Origin: Lysobacterales bacterium
GTDB lineage: Bacteria > Pseudomonadota > Gammaproteobacteria > Xanthomonadales > SZUA-38
DNA length: 64,000 nucleotides
Reading direction: 5' to 3'
NCBI GenBank assembly: GCA_028285525.1
Contig: JANQOZ010000061.1
Span: 1 to 64,000 of the forward strand
The notes beneath the pieces were generated by a model that was given only the letters and a program-made list of their open reading frames with translations, had not been told where the DNA came from and made no database searches. Position numbers and translations under genes: made by a program. Position 1 is the first letter of the stretch, and every line of letters starts with the position of its first letter. Below are positions 1 to 9,496 of the stretch, one piece after another.

Positions 1-346
1 ACCCTGCGTCTGGGGGCCGATCCTGACGCTCGGCATCGGCGGCCTGGCGCTGTTTGGCCTCGGCGCCGTCGCGCCGCCGTCGTTCATGGCGCACTTCACC
101 GTGTTTGTGCTGGCCTGTTTTGTCGGCTACATGGTGATCTGGAACGTGACGCCGGCGCTGCACACGCCGCTGATGAGCGTGACCAACGCGATCAGCTCAA
201 TCATCATCATCGGTGCTCTGCTGCAGATTTCCTCGGCCGACTCGGTCATCAAGTGGATCGCCGTCATCACCGTACTCATCACCAGCATCAATATCGTTGG
301 CGGCTTTGCCGTCACGAGACGCATGCTGGAAATGTTCCGCAAGTAA
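1..346 (+). CDS. pntA: NAD(P) transhydrogenase subunit alpha, C-terminal part (partial)
   Basis: The reading frame is open from the window edge (first full codon at base 2), so only the last ~115 residues are seen. They form the membrane part of the alpha subunit of proton-translocating transhydrogenase, with hydrophobic spans and the family signatures [27 protein letters not shown] and a C-terminal [11 protein letters not shown]. The enzyme couples hydride transfer between NADH and NADP+ to proton flow across the inner membrane. The ATG at 86 is internal, because the conserved sequence continues upstream of it. pntB starts 12 bases downstream, so both belong to one operon. Whether alpha is fused, as in E. 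coli, or split cannot be seen. Confidence 0.93.
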   Translation, partial: PCVWGPILTLGIGGLALFGLGAVAPPSFMAHFTVFVLACFVGYMVIWNVTPALHTPLMSVTNAISSIIIIGALLQISSADSVIKWIAVITVLITSINIVGGFAVTRRMLEMFRK

Positions 347-358
347 GGCGCCAGGATC

Positions 359-1759
359 ATGACACAAGGTTTGATAACGGTTTCTTATATCGCGTCCACG
401 ATCCTGTTCATCCTGGCGCTGGGCGGTCTCAGCAATCAGGAGACGGCCCGCCGGGGCAACGTCTACGGCATGCTGGGCATGGGCATTGCCCTGGTCGCAA
501 CCATGGCGGGCATCGTCAGCGGCAACTACGTGGAGCTGGTGGCGGCTCTCGTGCTCGGCGGTGTCGTCGGTATCGTGCTGGCGCAGCGCGTGCAGATGAC
601 TCAGATGCCAGAGCTGGTGGCGATCCTCCACTCGCTCGTCGGTGCTGCCGCGGTGATGGTCGGGTACGCCAGCTTCCTCGATCCGGACGTGCAGTTCACC
701 GGCGTTGAGGAGACGATCCACAACGTGGAGGTGTACATCGGCATTCTGATCGGTGCCGTCACCTTCTCAGGGTCGGTCATCGCTTTTGGCAAGCTGAGCG
801 GCAAGATCGGGGGAAGCCCGCTGCTGCTGCCGGCGCGTCACTGGCTGAATCTCGGTTTGCTGCTGGCTGCGATCTGGTTTGGGCGCGACTTTGTCCAGTC
901 AGCACACGAGGGAGGCGGCGTTCAACCACTAGTTATTATGACAATCATCGCGCTCGTGTTTGGCGTTCATATGGTCATGGCCATCGGCGGCGCGGACATG
1001 CCGGTGGTGGTCTCGATGCTGAACAGCTACTCCGGCTGGGCGGCGTCAGCGACGGGCTTTATGCTCGGCAACGACCTGCTGATTGTCACCGGTGCGCTGG
1101 TCGGCAGCAGCGGCGCGATCCTCAGCTACATCATGTGTCGCGCCATGAACCGCAAGTTTCTGTCGGTCATCGCCGGCGGCTTCGGCACCGGCACGTCCAC
1201 CGGAGGCGGTGGCGGTGCGGCGGAAGATCAGGGTGAGGTGGTGCCGATGGAAGCTGCTGAGGTGGCGGACATGCTGGCCGGCGCCAAAGAGGTCATGATC
1301 ATCCCCGGCTACGGGATGGCGGTGGCTCAGGCTCAGCATACGGTCAATGAAATCACCCGGAAGCTCAAAGACAAAGGCGTGAACGTCCGTTTCGGCATCC
1401 ACCCGGTGGCGGGCCGCATGCCCGGCCACATGAACGTGCTGCTCGCAGAGGCCCGAGTGCCCTACGACATCGTGTTCGAGATGGACGAGATCAACGAAGA
1501 TTTCCCGGACGTGGACGTCTCGGTGATCATCGGCGCGAACGATATCGTCAACCCATCGGCTCAGGACGAGCCGGATAGCCCCATCGCCGGCATGCCGGTG
1601 CTGGAGGTCTGGAAGGGCGAGACGACCGTGGTGCTCAAGCGCAGTATGGCAACGGGATACGCCGGGGTTCAGAACCCGCTGTTTTTCAAAGACAACACGC
1701 GCATGCTGTTCGGCGACGCCAAGGATTCACTCGACGCGGTGCTCAAAGCGCTGGGGTAA
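359..1759 (+). CDS. pntB: NAD(P) transhydrogenase subunit beta
   Basis: 466 residues, the usual length for PntB. The N-terminal ~270 residues are a bundle of membrane spans; a glycine-rich linker (around residues 275-285, [11 protein letters not shown]) leads to the cytosolic NADP(H)-binding domain. That domain shows the family signatures [33 protein letters not shown] and [11 protein letters not shown], with [16 protein letters not shown] near the end. It pairs with the alpha subunit just upstream to make NADPH at the expense of the proton gradient. Start ATG at 359 follows the pntA stop by 12 bases. Confidence 0.97.
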   Translation: MTQGLITVSYIASTILFILALGGLSNQETARRGNVYGMLGMGIALVATMAGIVSGNYVELVAALVLGGVVGIVLAQRVQMTQMPELVAILHSLVGAAAVMVGYASFLDPDVQFTGVEETIHNVEVYIGILIGAVTFSGSVIAFGKLSGKIGGSPLLLPARHWLNLGLLLAAIWFGRDFVQSAHEGGGVQPLVIMTIIALVFGVHMVMAIGGADMPVVVSMLNSYSGWAASATGFMLGNDLLIVTGALVGSSGAILSYIMCRAMNRKFLSVIAGGFGTGTSTGGGGGAAEDQGEVVPMEAAEVADMLAGAKEVMIIPGYGMAVAQAQHTVNEITRKLKDKGVNVRFGIHPVAGRMPGHMNVLLAEARVPYDIVFEMDEINEDFPDVDVSVIIGANDIVNPSAQDEPDSPIAGMPVLEVWKGETTVVLKRSMATGYAGVQNPLFFKDNTRMLFGDAKDSLDAVLKALG

Positions 1760-1802
1760 CCCCGGCGCCTCCCTCAGCCGCAACCGACTCGACGCTTAAG
1801 CG

Positions 1803-2192
1803 ATGAAGCTGCGGATCAAAGGTGACAGCATCCGCCTGCGCCTGACCCGCTCCGAGGTTGAGTCGTTTGCCAGCCAAGGCTGTGTATCCCAGGCGGTCAA
1901 CTTTGCCGCCGGCGAATCGCTGACCTACCGGCTGGTCACCGACGAGCACAGCGAAACGCTCTCGGCGACCTTTACCGATCAGGTGGTGACGGTCCGGGTC
2001 CCCGCGGCGCAGGTTGATCCATGGCTAAAGCCCGACTCGGTGAGCCTGGCGGGCAGTCAGGCGCTGCCGGGCGGCGGGCGGCTGCAGCTGCTCGTCGAAA
2101 AGGACTTCGCCTGCCTGGTCGAGCGCGCGGGCGAAGACGACTCCGACGCGTTTGCTCATCCGGCCGCGGCGCAGACGCGGGGCGAGGGCTGA
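1803..2192 (+). CDS. DUF7009-like small protein
   Basis: 129 residues beginning MKLRIKGDSIRLRLT, a start I associate with the DUF7009 family of small bacterial proteins of unknown function. It has no signal peptide or membrane span; the predicted content is short beta strands, and the C-terminal ~20 residues are acidic and low in complexity. It sits 43 bases after pntB and 3 bases before the MFS gene, so it is probably co-transcribed with both. A 10-base palindrome (CGCTTAAGCG, 1793-1802) sits directly before the ATG where a ribosome-binding site would be expected. The family assignment is from memory and moderately certain. Confidence 0.7.
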   Translation: MKLRIKGDSIRLRLTRSEVESFASQGCVSQAVNFAAGESLTYRLVTDEHSETLSATFTDQVVTVRVPAAQVDPWLKPDSVSLAGSQALPGGGRLQLLVEKDFACLVERAGEDDSDAFAHPAAAQTRGEG

Positions 2193-2195
2193 CCG

Positions 2196-3464
2196 GTGAG
2201 GGAGGTCAATCTCCTGGCCATCAGGCGCGACGAGTGGCTGGCCGTCGGGCTTTCTACCGCCTACTTCTTCTGCCTCCTCTGCGCCTACTTCACCCTGCGC
2301 CCGATCCGAGAATCGATGGCCGTGGCCAGCGGCGCGGTGACCGTACCCGTGCTCTTTACCGGCACCTTTATCGTGATGGCGCTGATGGTGCCGGTGTTTG
2401 GCTACCTGTTCTCACGCTTTCCGAAGCGGGTATTTCTCCCCGCCAGCTACGGGTTTTTCATTCTGAATCTGCTGGCCTTTTACTGGGCCTTTCGCAGCTT
2501 CAGCGACACGCTGTGGCTGGGCCGGGCGTTTTTTATCTGGATCAGCGTGTTCAACATGTTTGTCGTGTCGGTGTTCTGGAGCTTCATGACCGACCTGTTC
2601 AAGCCGGGCCAGGCCAGGCGGCTGTTTGGCCTGATTGCCGCGGGCGGGAGCGCGGGCGCCGTGGCGGGGCCGGCCCTGACCGCAGCGCTGGCGCCGGCGC
2701 TGGGGATTGCCAAGCTGTTTCTGGTCGCAATCGGCTTTCTCAGCCTCGCGCTGCTCTGCCAGGTGCTGCTGCTGCGGCGGCAGGAGGCCGAGACGGGTGG
2801 CCGCGCGCCGGCGATTGGTGGATCGGTTTGGGCCGGCGCTGAGCTGGTTTGGAAAACGCCGATGCTGCGGCTGATGGTCGGCGTGCTGGTGATGCTGCCG
2901 GTGCTCAACACGGTGCTCTACAACCAGCAGATCGCGCTGGTGGAGCGCGCCTACGCGGGCGAGGATCCCACGCGATTTTTTGCGCTGATCGACCTGGGGG
3001 CCAACGTCACGGCCTTTACCCTCGAGCTCCTGCTCACGTCCCGGCTGCTCCGGTGGCTGGGCGTGGCCAAAACGATCATCATCATGCCGCTGCTCACCTC
3101 AGTAGGGCTCGTGCTGCTGGCGATCTGGCCGCAGGTAGCCGTGCTCGGCGTATTTCAGGCGCTGCGTCGTGGCGGTGAATACGGCCTGATGAAGCCGGCG
3201 CGGGAGCTGCTCTACACGCAGGTGGAGCCCGAGGTGCGCTACAAGGCCAAAAACTTTATTGATACCTTTATTTATCGCGGCGGCGACCTGACGAGCGGCT
3301 GGCTGTACCTTGGCCTCAGTCAGGGGCTCGGGCTGGGCATCGCCGCCATCGCCTGGCTGGCGGCGCCGCTGGGCGGGCTGTGGGCCTGGCTGGCCTACCG
3401 CCTCGGACTGAACTTCAAGGAGCCGGAACATGAGCCGGAACACGAGCCAGAGAACCACGGTTAG
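2196..3464 (+). CDS. MFS transporter of the ADP/ATP-translocase-like (NTT/Npt-like) type
   Basis: 422 residues with about 12 hydrophobic spans. Family-type signatures are AYFTLRPIRESMA near residue 30, FWSFMTDLF near 130, and RRGGEYGLMKPARELLYTQV followed by YKAKNFIDTF and RGGD near 330-365. These motifs are typical of proteins annotated as NTP/NDP exchange carriers or their MFS relatives in free-living bacteria. The transported substrate cannot be read from the sequence; the relatives outside intracellular parasites are largely uncharacterised. Start GTG at 2196 lies 3 bases after the upstream stop. The C-terminus is a charged repeat (EPEH three times) encoded by a 12-base tandem repeat that also contains the start of the next gene. 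Confidence 0.8.
   Translation: MREVNLLAIRRDEWLAVGLSTAYFFCLLCAYFTLRPIRESMAVASGAVTVPVLFTGTFIVMALMVPVFGYLFSRFPKRVFLPASYGFFILNLLAFYWAFRSFSDTLWLGRAFFIWISVFNMFVVSVFWSFMTDLFKPGQARRLFGLIAAGGSAGAVAGPALTAALAPALGIAKLFLVAIGFLSLALLCQVLLLRRQEAETGGRAPAIGGSVWAGAELVWKTPMLRLMVGVLVMLPVLNTVLYNQQIALVERAYAGEDPTRFFALIDLGANVTAFTLELLLTSRLLRWLGVAKTIIIMPLLTSVGLVLLAIWPQVAVLGVFQALRRGGEYGLMKPARELLYTQVEPEVRYKAKNFIDTFIYRGGDLTSGWLYLGLSQGLGLGIAAIAWLAAPLGGLWAWLAYRLGLNFKEPEHEPEHEPENHG
3420..3452 (+). repeat. 12-base tandem repeat across a gene junction
   Basis: GAGCCGGAACAT at 3420-3431, GAGCCGGAACAC at 3432-3443 and a degenerate third copy beginning GAGCCAGAG at 3444. In one frame it encodes the Glu-Pro-Glu-His tail of the MFS transporter; in another it supplies the ATG (3430) and first codons of the outer-membrane protein. 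Confidence 0.85.
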
Positions 3465-4029
3465 CCGGCGCGGACGCGGGATCTGGCGCGCATTCCCGAA
3501 ATTCTTTGCGCTGGTGCTGAGCCTGGCCGCTGCGCCCACGCTGGCTCAGTATTCGCGGGCGCCGGTGCCGCCGGGCTATCTGCAGATCGACCTTGGCGGG
3601 GTGCTGGAGAGCGGCGATCAGGAGGCCGAAACGGGTTTTCTGGTCGGCCTGCGAGGTGGCTTTAATTTTACGACCACCACCTCGATCGAGGCGGAGCTGT
3701 TTCGCGACGAGATGACCTTCGACGCCGGCTTTGACCTGGAGCACACGGGTTTTGCCGTGAACCTGGTCCGCTACAACCGCGTGCCCCTGTGGAATCCCTA
3801 CGTGCTGCTCGGCATCGGCGGGCTGCGCTTCGAACTGCCGGGTGACTCGGACACGGAATACATGGCCCACGTGGGTGTCGGTGGCCAGTGGGATCTGACC
3901 GAAGGAGGCATGCTGCTGCGGGCCGAGCTTCGCTATCGCTACAGTCCGCTCAGGTCGTCGCTGGAAGGGGTTCTCGAAGACGCCTCGCCCGTGTTTACGG
4001 TCGGGCTGGTAATGCCGCTCGGGCTTTAG
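3430..4029 (+). CDS. Outer-membrane beta-barrel protein
   Basis: 199 residues. A basic N-terminus and hydrophobic stretch (FFALVLSLAAAPTLA, ending near residue 39) give a signal peptide with cleavage after TLA. The mature part alternates hydrophobic and polar residues in strands rich in Gly, Phe and Tyr, for example LVGLRGGFNFTTTT and LLRAELRYRYSPL, as in small OmpW/OmpA-like eight-stranded barrels. It resembles the porin-family outer-membrane proteins of gammaproteobacteria; the function is unknown. It overlaps the end of the MFS gene by 35 bases, so translation is probably coupled. The long arginine-rich N-region leaves some doubt about the exact start. Confidence 0.75.
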   Translation: MSRNTSQRTTVSRRGRGIWRAFPKFFALVLSLAAAPTLAQYSRAPVPPGYLQIDLGGVLESGDQEAETGFLVGLRGGFNFTTTTSIEAELFRDEMTFDAGFDLEHTGFAVNLVRYNRVPLWNPYVLLGIGGLRFELPGDSDTEYMAHVGVGGQWDLTEGGMLLRAELRYRYSPLRSSLEGVLEDASPVFTVGLVMPLGL

Positions 4030-4042
4030 TCTTTCTGAAACG

Positions 4043-4078
4043 ACGCTTCAGACCCTGCGCTCGCAGGGCCTGAAGCGT
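4043..4078. terminator. Bidirectional hairpin between convergent genes
   Basis: A 17-base stem (4043-4059 with 4062-4078, one mismatch) sits between the barrel gene ending at 4029 on the plus strand and fadE ending at 4096 on the minus strand. There is no clear T-run on either side, so factor-independent termination is likely but not certain. Confidence 0.6.
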
Positions 4079-4095
4079 TGTTGTGGCTTCCGTCG

Positions 4096-6561
4096 TCAGG
4101 CGGCCTGTTCGACAGCCGTCTCGGGCTGGCGACCCGCCATCAGCGCTGCGGGATCAAAATCGTCCACCGCAATGATCTCAGCCACCAGCGCGCGGGTCTG
4201 GACCAGCAGGTCGTAGTCCGTCTGGTTGATCAGACCCTCGTCGAGCGCGTCAGCGAGCTGCTCGAGCGGCGTTTCACCCTCGATCTCACCACTGGCTGCC
4301 GCCTTTCGGATTTTGCGTTCCAGCGGCTCCGCCTGGATGATCAGCGGCAGCGCCGCTTCCATCTGACCGACCGGGTTGTTCGGCTCAGCCACCGCGTAGA
4401 CCAGCGAGGTCAGCCGCGCGCGGGCCTCGTTCGGACTCTGCAGCAGGGCCGCAACCTTGTGGTCGAGCCGGTCAGACGGCAGGCGTGCCCAGGCGCCCAG
4501 CGGGAAGATCAGCGCCTTCATCAGCCAGGCCACGGGCCGGGACGGGAAGTTGCGGATGACCTCGGCAAACGCCTGCTGGGTCTGGTAAATCGAGTACTGA
4601 CAGGCCCAGTTGAGCATCGGCGCGTCGACGGCCGGTCGGCCGTGGTCTTCGTAGCGCTTGAGCACCGCGGACAGCATGTAGAGGTGGCTCAGCACGTCAC
4701 CGAGCCGGGCTGACAGCCGCTCTTTGAACTTCAGCTTGCCGCCGAGCACCAGCATGGCGAGATCCGCAGCGAGTCCCAGGCCAGCGCTGTACCGCGCGAC
4801 CGCCTGATAGTAGCGCCGGGTGTACCGGCTGCCCGGCGTGCGGGCCAGCCGACCGCCGGTCAGGCCGAGCAGCAGCGAGCGGCTCGCGTTGGAAAAGGCC
4901 AGCCCGATATGCCCGAACAGCGCCTTGTCGAAGGCGCGAAGCTGTTCCCGCCGATCTTCGATGCCCAGCGCGGCGAGCTCCTTGAGCACAAACGGATGAC
5001 AGCGGATGGCGCCCTGACCAAAGATCATCAGGCTCCGGGTCATGATGTTGGCGCCTTCCACCGTGATGGCGATCGGCGCACCCTGCCAGCCGCGGCCGGC
5101 GTAGTTTTTGGGCCCAAGGATGACGGCCTTGCCGCCGTGGACATCCATGGTGTCGCCCGCCACCTGGCGAGCGAGCTCGGTCGCGTGGTACTTCGCGATT
5201 GCTGACGAAACCGCCGGCTTCTCTCCGCGGTCGACGGCCAGGGCGGTCGCTTCAGAAACCGCGGTGGCGAGGTAGGCTTTACCGCCGATGCGCGCCAGCG
5301 CTTCCTCGACCCCTTCAAAGCGGCCGATCGGCAGACCAAACTGGCGGCGAATACGGGCGTAGGCACCGGTGGCCAGGGCCGCCGCGCGGCTGCCGCCAGC
5401 GGCGCTGGAGGGCAGCGAAATGGCGCGGCCGACGCTCAGGCACTCAACCAGCATGCGCCAGCCCTGGCCCGCCATGCTCGGCCCACCGATCAGGTATTCC
5501 AGCGGGACAAAGACGTCCGTGCCGCGGATCGGTCCGTTCTGGAAGGGAACGTTGAGCGGCATGTGCCGGCGGCCGATCTCCATGCCCTGCGTATCGCGGG
5601 GCAGCAGCGCCAGGCTGATGCCCAGGTCCTTTTCATCGCCGAGCAGGCCGTCGGGATCCTTCAGCCGGAAGGCCAGGCCGATCAGCGTGGCAACCGGCGC
5701 CAGGGTGATGTAGCGCTTGTCGAAATTCAGGCGCATGCCCAGCACTTCTTCGCCTTTGAACTCCCCGCGACAGATTACGCCTTCGTCGGGGATTGAGGTG
5801 GCGTCGGAGCCGGCGGTCGGGCCGGTCAGGCCGAAACACGGCACCTCTTCACCCTTGGCCAGGCGGGGCAGGTAGTAGTTCTTCTGCTCTTCGGTGCCGT
5901 AGTGCAGCAGCAGTTCAGCGGGGCCGAGAGAGTTGGGGACCGACACGGTTGAGGCGAGCACGGCGTTCTTGGTCGACAGCTTCTGCACGACGGCCGAGTG
6001 GGCGTACGCGGAAAACTCGAGGCCACCGTACGCTTTTGGAATAATCATGCCGAAGAAGCGCTGGTCTTTGATGTACTGCCAGGCTTCCGGCGGCAGGTCG
6101 GCTCGGACGTGGTTCACGTCCCACTCGTCGATCATGGCGCAGAGCGTCTCCACCGGACCGTCGAGAAAGGCTCGCTCGTCAGCCGACAGTTCCGCCTTGG
6201 GCTGCGCCAGGAGTTGACCGAAGCGCGGCTTGCCGCCGAACAGCTCGCCTTCCCAGCCGACGGTGCCGGCCTCCAGCGCGATCTCTTCGGTTTCCGACAG
6301 CCGGGGCGCCAGCTTGCGATAGGTATTCAGGACCGGCGCGGTGAGATACTGGCGCCGCCACGGGGTGTGGTTCAGCGGCACGGCCAGCGCTGCCACCAAC
6401 AGCCATGCGCTGACCAGCGCCAGGGTGGACGCTGACGACAGCACGCTGAACGCGAGCAGCGCCAGCACGCTGGCGATCGTCCATTGACGAATGGATGATC
6501 GAGCGAAGCCGCAGGCCAGGGCAATGCCCGCCAGGGTCAGATAGAGCGTTAAGCCAGACAT
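4096..6561 (-). CDS. fadE: Long-chain acyl-CoA dehydrogenase FadE
   Basis: 821 residues, matching the ~815-residue FadE type rather than ordinary ~390-residue acyl-CoA dehydrogenases. It begins with two or three hydrophobic segments (residues 1-65), followed by the catalytic core with signatures FGLTGPTAGSDATSIPD, NFDKRYITLAPVATLIGLAF and QFGLPIGRFEGVEEALARI, and a long C-terminal extension characteristic of FadE. It performs the first, FAD-dependent step of fatty-acid beta-oxidation at the inner membrane. The alpha/beta hydrolase upstream overlaps its start by 13 bases, so the two form one minus-strand operon. Confidence 0.95.
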   Translation of the reverse strand: MSGLTLYLTLAGIALACGFARSSIRQWTIASVLALLAFSVLSSASTLALVSAWLLVAALAVPLNHTPWRRQYLTAPVLNTYRKLAPRLSETEEIALEAGTVGWEGELFGGKPRFGQLLAQPKAELSADERAFLDGPVETLCAMIDEWDVNHVRADLPPEAWQYIKDQRFFGMIIPKAYGGLEFSAYAHSAVVQKLSTKNAVLASTVSVPNSLGPAELLLHYGTEEQKNYYLPRLAKGEEVPCFGLTGPTAGSDATSIPDEGVICRGEFKGEEVLGMRLNFDKRYITLAPVATLIGLAFRLKDPDGLLGDEKDLGISLALLPRDTQGMEIGRRHMPLNVPFQNGPIRGTDVFVPLEYLIGGPSMAGQGWRMLVECLSVGRAISLPSSAAGGSRAAALATGAYARIRRQFGLPIGRFEGVEEALARIGGKAYLATAVSEATALAVDRGEKPAVSSAIAKYHATELARQVAGDTMDVHGGKAVILGPKNYAGRGWQGAPIAITVEGANIMTRSLMIFGQGAIRCHPFVLKELAALGIEDRREQLRAFDKALFGHIGLAFSNASRSLLLGLTGGRLARTPGSRYTRRYYQAVARYSAGLGLAADLAMLVLGGKLKFKERLSARLGDVLSHLYMLSAVLKRYEDHGRPAVDAPMLNWACQYSIYQTQQAFAEVIRNFPSRPVAWLMKALIFPLGAWARLPSDRLDHKVAALLQSPNEARARLTSLVYAVAEPNNPVGQMEAALPLIIQAEPLERKIRKAAASGEIEGETPLEQLADALDEGLINQTDYDLLVQTRALVAEIIAVDDFDPAALMAGRQPETAVEQAA

Positions 6562-7436
6562 AGTGAGTCCTCGTTCTGATAGTCGGTGCCGTTCAGCGTC
6601 CGGAGGAAGTCCAGGACGGCGGCGGTAAAGGGTTGGTTGCTGTCACCCGCCACCATGTGGTGGGCGTCTTGAATGACCACGTGCTGAGCGTGGGGTATGA
6701 GCTGAAGCAGCCTGCTGGCGCCCCGCTCGCTGACCACCTCGCTGCGCTCGCCGCTGATCAGCAGCGTGGGGATGCGGATGGATCGGCAGGCCTTGGCGAT
6801 TCGCTCCGGCCACTGCGCCACGTGCTGCGTGGTGGCAGCGAGCAGCTTTGGATCCCAGTGCCAGTGCCAGCGCCCGTTGCGCTGCCGCAGGTTCTTCTCA
6901 AGGCCTGTGGCGTCGGCGGGACGGCTGCGGTGAGGCAGGTATTCCGCGACCGCCTGGCGTGCGTCTTCCACGCTCGCAAAGCCTTCCGGATACGACTTCA
7001 GAAAAGTGATGATCTGATCGATCCCGTTGCTTTCCCAGTCGGGCACGATGTCGACGAGCACCAGCGCCCGCAGCATCGAACGCTCGGCCTGAGCCATCAG
7101 CGCGCTGATGCCTCCGAGCGAAGCGCCGACGGCGACGGGCGGCGCCTGGCACAGCTGATCGGTGACCTGCTCGACGTCCGCGGCAAAACAGTCGAGCTGG
7201 TAGTTGTCGGCATACTCGCTGCTCCCATGACCCCGAAGGTCGGGGACCAGGCACTGCCAGTCCTGCTGCACCAGGGTTTGAGCGGTTTTGCGCCACGACC
7301 AGCCGGTTTGGCCGCCGCCGTGGAGCAGGAGCACAGGGGGGTGGACAGATTCGCCGAAGCCTGTGACGTGAAGACGCGTACCGTCTTGCGAGGTAACAGC
7401 GCGTTCGAAGCTTTTCAAACGACTGTTTAATTCCAT
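6549..7436 (-). CDS. Alpha/beta hydrolase
   Basis: 295 residues from the ATG at 7436. Signatures: oxyanion-type HGGGQTGWSW near residue 38, LVPDLRGHGSS, the nucleophile elbow VGASLGGISA (Ser), DIVPDW, and a late DAHHMV carrying the catalytic His. The start at 7436 is preferred because a longer frame would need a TTG codon lying inside the inverted repeat at 7464-7480. Its overlap with fadE suggests a job in fatty-acid supply, such as an esterase or thioesterase, but the substrate is not determined by the sequence. Confidence 0.85.
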   Translation of the reverse strand: MELNSRLKSFERAVTSQDGTRLHVTGFGESVHPPVLLLHGGGQTGWSWRKTAQTLVQQDWQCLVPDLRGHGSSEYADNYQLDCFAADVEQVTDQLCQAPPVAVGASLGGISALMAQAERSMLRALVLVDIVPDWESNGIDQIITFLKSYPEGFASVEDARQAVAEYLPHRSRPADATGLEKNLRQRNGRWHWHWDPKLLAATTQHVAQWPERIAKACRSIRIPTLLISGERSEVVSERGASRLLQLIPHAQHVVIQDAHHMVAGDSNQPFTAAVLDFLRTLNGTDYQNEDSLCLA

Positions 7437-7463
7437 GAGCACAGTATGCGGCGTGTCAATATT

Positions 7464-7480
7464 ACTTGTCAATGGCAAGT
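7464..7480. promoter_or_regulatory. Inverted repeat ACTTG-N7-CAAGT before the hydrolase-fadE operon
   Basis: The arms ACTTG (7464-7468) and CAAGT (7476-7480) lie 28 bases upstream of the hydrolase ATG. Read on the minus strand the site runs directly into TAATAT, a plausible -10 hexamer. A palindrome with the same half-sites, but with 11 bases between them, precedes the TetR gene at 10461. It is probably a repressor operator; whether the same protein binds both is uncertain because the spacing differs. Confidence 0.45.
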
Positions 7481-7715
7481 GTATGGCTCAGCCAGGGCGG
7501 GTTGAGAGGCCGTTTTGCCGGCTTTTCCCGGGATTTTGTCTGCCGCTCAGACACCTGCAGGCGCCTTCGAGAATTCACCGCAGGATTTGCGTCACGCCGG
7601 CGCCCCGTAAACGATCGTCAACAGCCGCATCCAGGTCCCCTCAGACGTTGAATTCCGCCCCTTGGAGCGTTATCGTCCTGCGCCTCATTACGGCGTCTCG
7701 TTCCCGAGGGTTTTC

Positions 7716-9461
7716 ATGTCTACGAAGCTTCCCGCTTTGGCTCAATGGGTGGAGGAAGTTGCTGCTCTCACCCGTCCTGACAACATTCAGTGGTGTGACG
7801 GCTCCCAGCAGGAGTACGAGGGGCTGGTAGACCTGATGAAAGCCAGCGGCGATCTTAAGGAGCTCAACCAGGAGACCCACCCCGGCTGCTATCTGCACCT
7901 GTCCGACCCGAGCGACGTGGCCAGGGTCGAACACCTGACCTTTGTCTGCACCGAGAAAGCCGAGGACGCCGGCCCCAACAACAACTGGATGGACCCGAGC
8001 GAGGCCCGCCAGAAAATGGACGAGCTGTTCGAGGGCTCCATGGAAGGCCGCACGCTTTATGTTGTGCCTTACTGCATGGGCCCGGTCGACTCGCCGCTGG
8101 CGCGCTGCGGGGTCGAAATCACCGACAGTCCGTACGTTGTGGCCAACATGCGCCTGATGACCCGGATGGGAAGCGCTGCGCTGGCGCGGATCGAACGTGA
8201 AGGCAGCTTCGTCAAAGGGCTGCACTGCACGGGCGATCTGGACCCGGATCGTCGTTTCATCATGCATTTCCCGGAGTCGCTGACCATCATGAGCTTCGGC
8301 TCCGGCTACGGCGGCAACGCGCTGCTGGGCAAAAAATGCCACGCGCTGCGAATCGCCAGCTATCAGGCCCGGCAGGAAGGGTGGCTGGCTGAACACATGC
8401 TGATCGTCGGCATCGAAGACCCGCAGGGGCAGGTCAGCTACGTGGCGGCCGCGTTTCCGTCCCAGTGCGGAAAAACCAACCTGGCGATGCTGATCCCCCC
8501 GGCCTCACAAGAAGGCTGGAAAGTCTGGACCGTCGGCGACGACATCTGCTGGATGCATGTGGGAGAGGATGGGCAGCTCTGGGCCATCAACCCCGAAGCC
8601 GGCTTCTTTGGCGTTGCGCCCGGCACCGGCGAGGACACCAACCCTAACGCGCTGGCGATGCTGGATCGGGACGCGATCTTTACGAATGTTGGCGTCACCA
8701 GCAGCAACGAGCCGTGGTGGGAAGGCAAATCCGACGAGCGCCCGGCGCGCAACTGGCGGGGCGCCGACTACGATGACGGAGCCGGTCCGGCAGCTCATCC
8801 GAACTCACGCTTCACCGTATCGATCAAGCGTTGCCCGAGCTACAGCGACCAGGCTGAGGCGCCGCAGGGTGTACCGATCTCGGCGATCGTCTTCGGCGGC
8901 CGTCGCGAGCGGCTGGTGCCGCTGGTGATGGAGGCAAAAGACTGGCAGCACGGGGTGCTGCTCGGCGCTTCCATGGCCTCGGAAACGACCGCGGCCGCCA
9001 CCGGCGCGGTTGGCGTTGTCCGACGTGACCCGATGGCGATGAAGCCGTTTTGCGGCTACAACTTTGCCGACTATTTCGCTCACTGGCTGACCGTCGGTGA
9101 AAAGGCCAGCCGGGCGCCCAAAGTCTTCCACGTCAACTGGTTCCGCAAAGACGAAAACGGGCGCTTCATGTGGCCCGGCTTCGGCGAAAACATGCGGGTC
9201 CTGCGCTGGATTGTGGGCCGCTGTCGCGGCGAGGTCGGCGCTCAGGATACGGCGATTGGACTGCTCCCGAGCCCCGAAGATCTCGACGTCACCGGCCTCG
9301 ACTTGGCGCCGGAGACGCTGGAGGCGCTGCTCAGCCTCGATCAGGCCGGCTGGCAGCAGGAGCTGAGCGAAATCGGCAGCTACCTGGAAAGCTATGGCGA
9401 GCGCCTGCCCGCGGAGCTTGCCGCGCAGCAGCGGCGGGTCGCCGAGGCGCTGCAGGCCTGA
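7716..9461 (+). CDS. pckG: Phosphoenolpyruvate carboxykinase (GTP)
   Basis: 581 residues from ATG 7716, which has GAGGG ten bases upstream; an in-frame ATG at 7662 is less likely. GTP-class signatures are present: [29 protein letters not shown], the kinase loop [12 protein letters not shown] with the reactive cysteine, and FAGRR-like [12 protein letters not shown]. It converts oxaloacetate and GTP to PEP, GDP and CO2 for gluconeogenesis. Position between two fatty-acid-degradation operons makes sense, since growth on fatty acids requires gluconeogenesis. It is slightly shorter than the ~600 residues of many family members. Confidence 0.97.
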   Translation: MSTKLPALAQWVEEVAALTRPDNIQWCDGSQQEYEGLVDLMKASGDLKELNQETHPGCYLHLSDPSDVARVEHLTFVCTEKAEDAGPNNNWMDPSEARQKMDELFEGSMEGRTLYVVPYCMGPVDSPLARCGVEITDSPYVVANMRLMTRMGSAALARIEREGSFVKGLHCTGDLDPDRRFIMHFPESLTIMSFGSGYGGNALLGKKCHALRIASYQARQEGWLAEHMLIVGIEDPQGQVSYVAAAFPSQCGKTNLAMLIPPASQEGWKVWTVGDDICWMHVGEDGQLWAINPEAGFFGVAPGTGEDTNPNALAMLDRDAIFTNVGVTSSNEPWWEGKSDERPARNWRGADYDDGAGPAAHPNSRFTVSIKRCPSYSDQAEAPQGVPISAIVFGGRRERLVPLVMEAKDWQHGVLLGASMASETTAAATGAVGVVRRDPMAMKPFCGYNFADYFAHWLTVGEKASRAPKVFHVNWFRKDENGRFMWPGFGENMRVLRWIVGRCRGEVGAQDTAIGLLPSPEDLDVTGLDLAPETLEALLSLDQAGWQQELSEIGSYLESYGERLPAELAAQQRRVAEALQA

Positions 9462-9496
9462 GGCACGCGGTTCCGGGCTCCGACCCGGCCTTTGAG

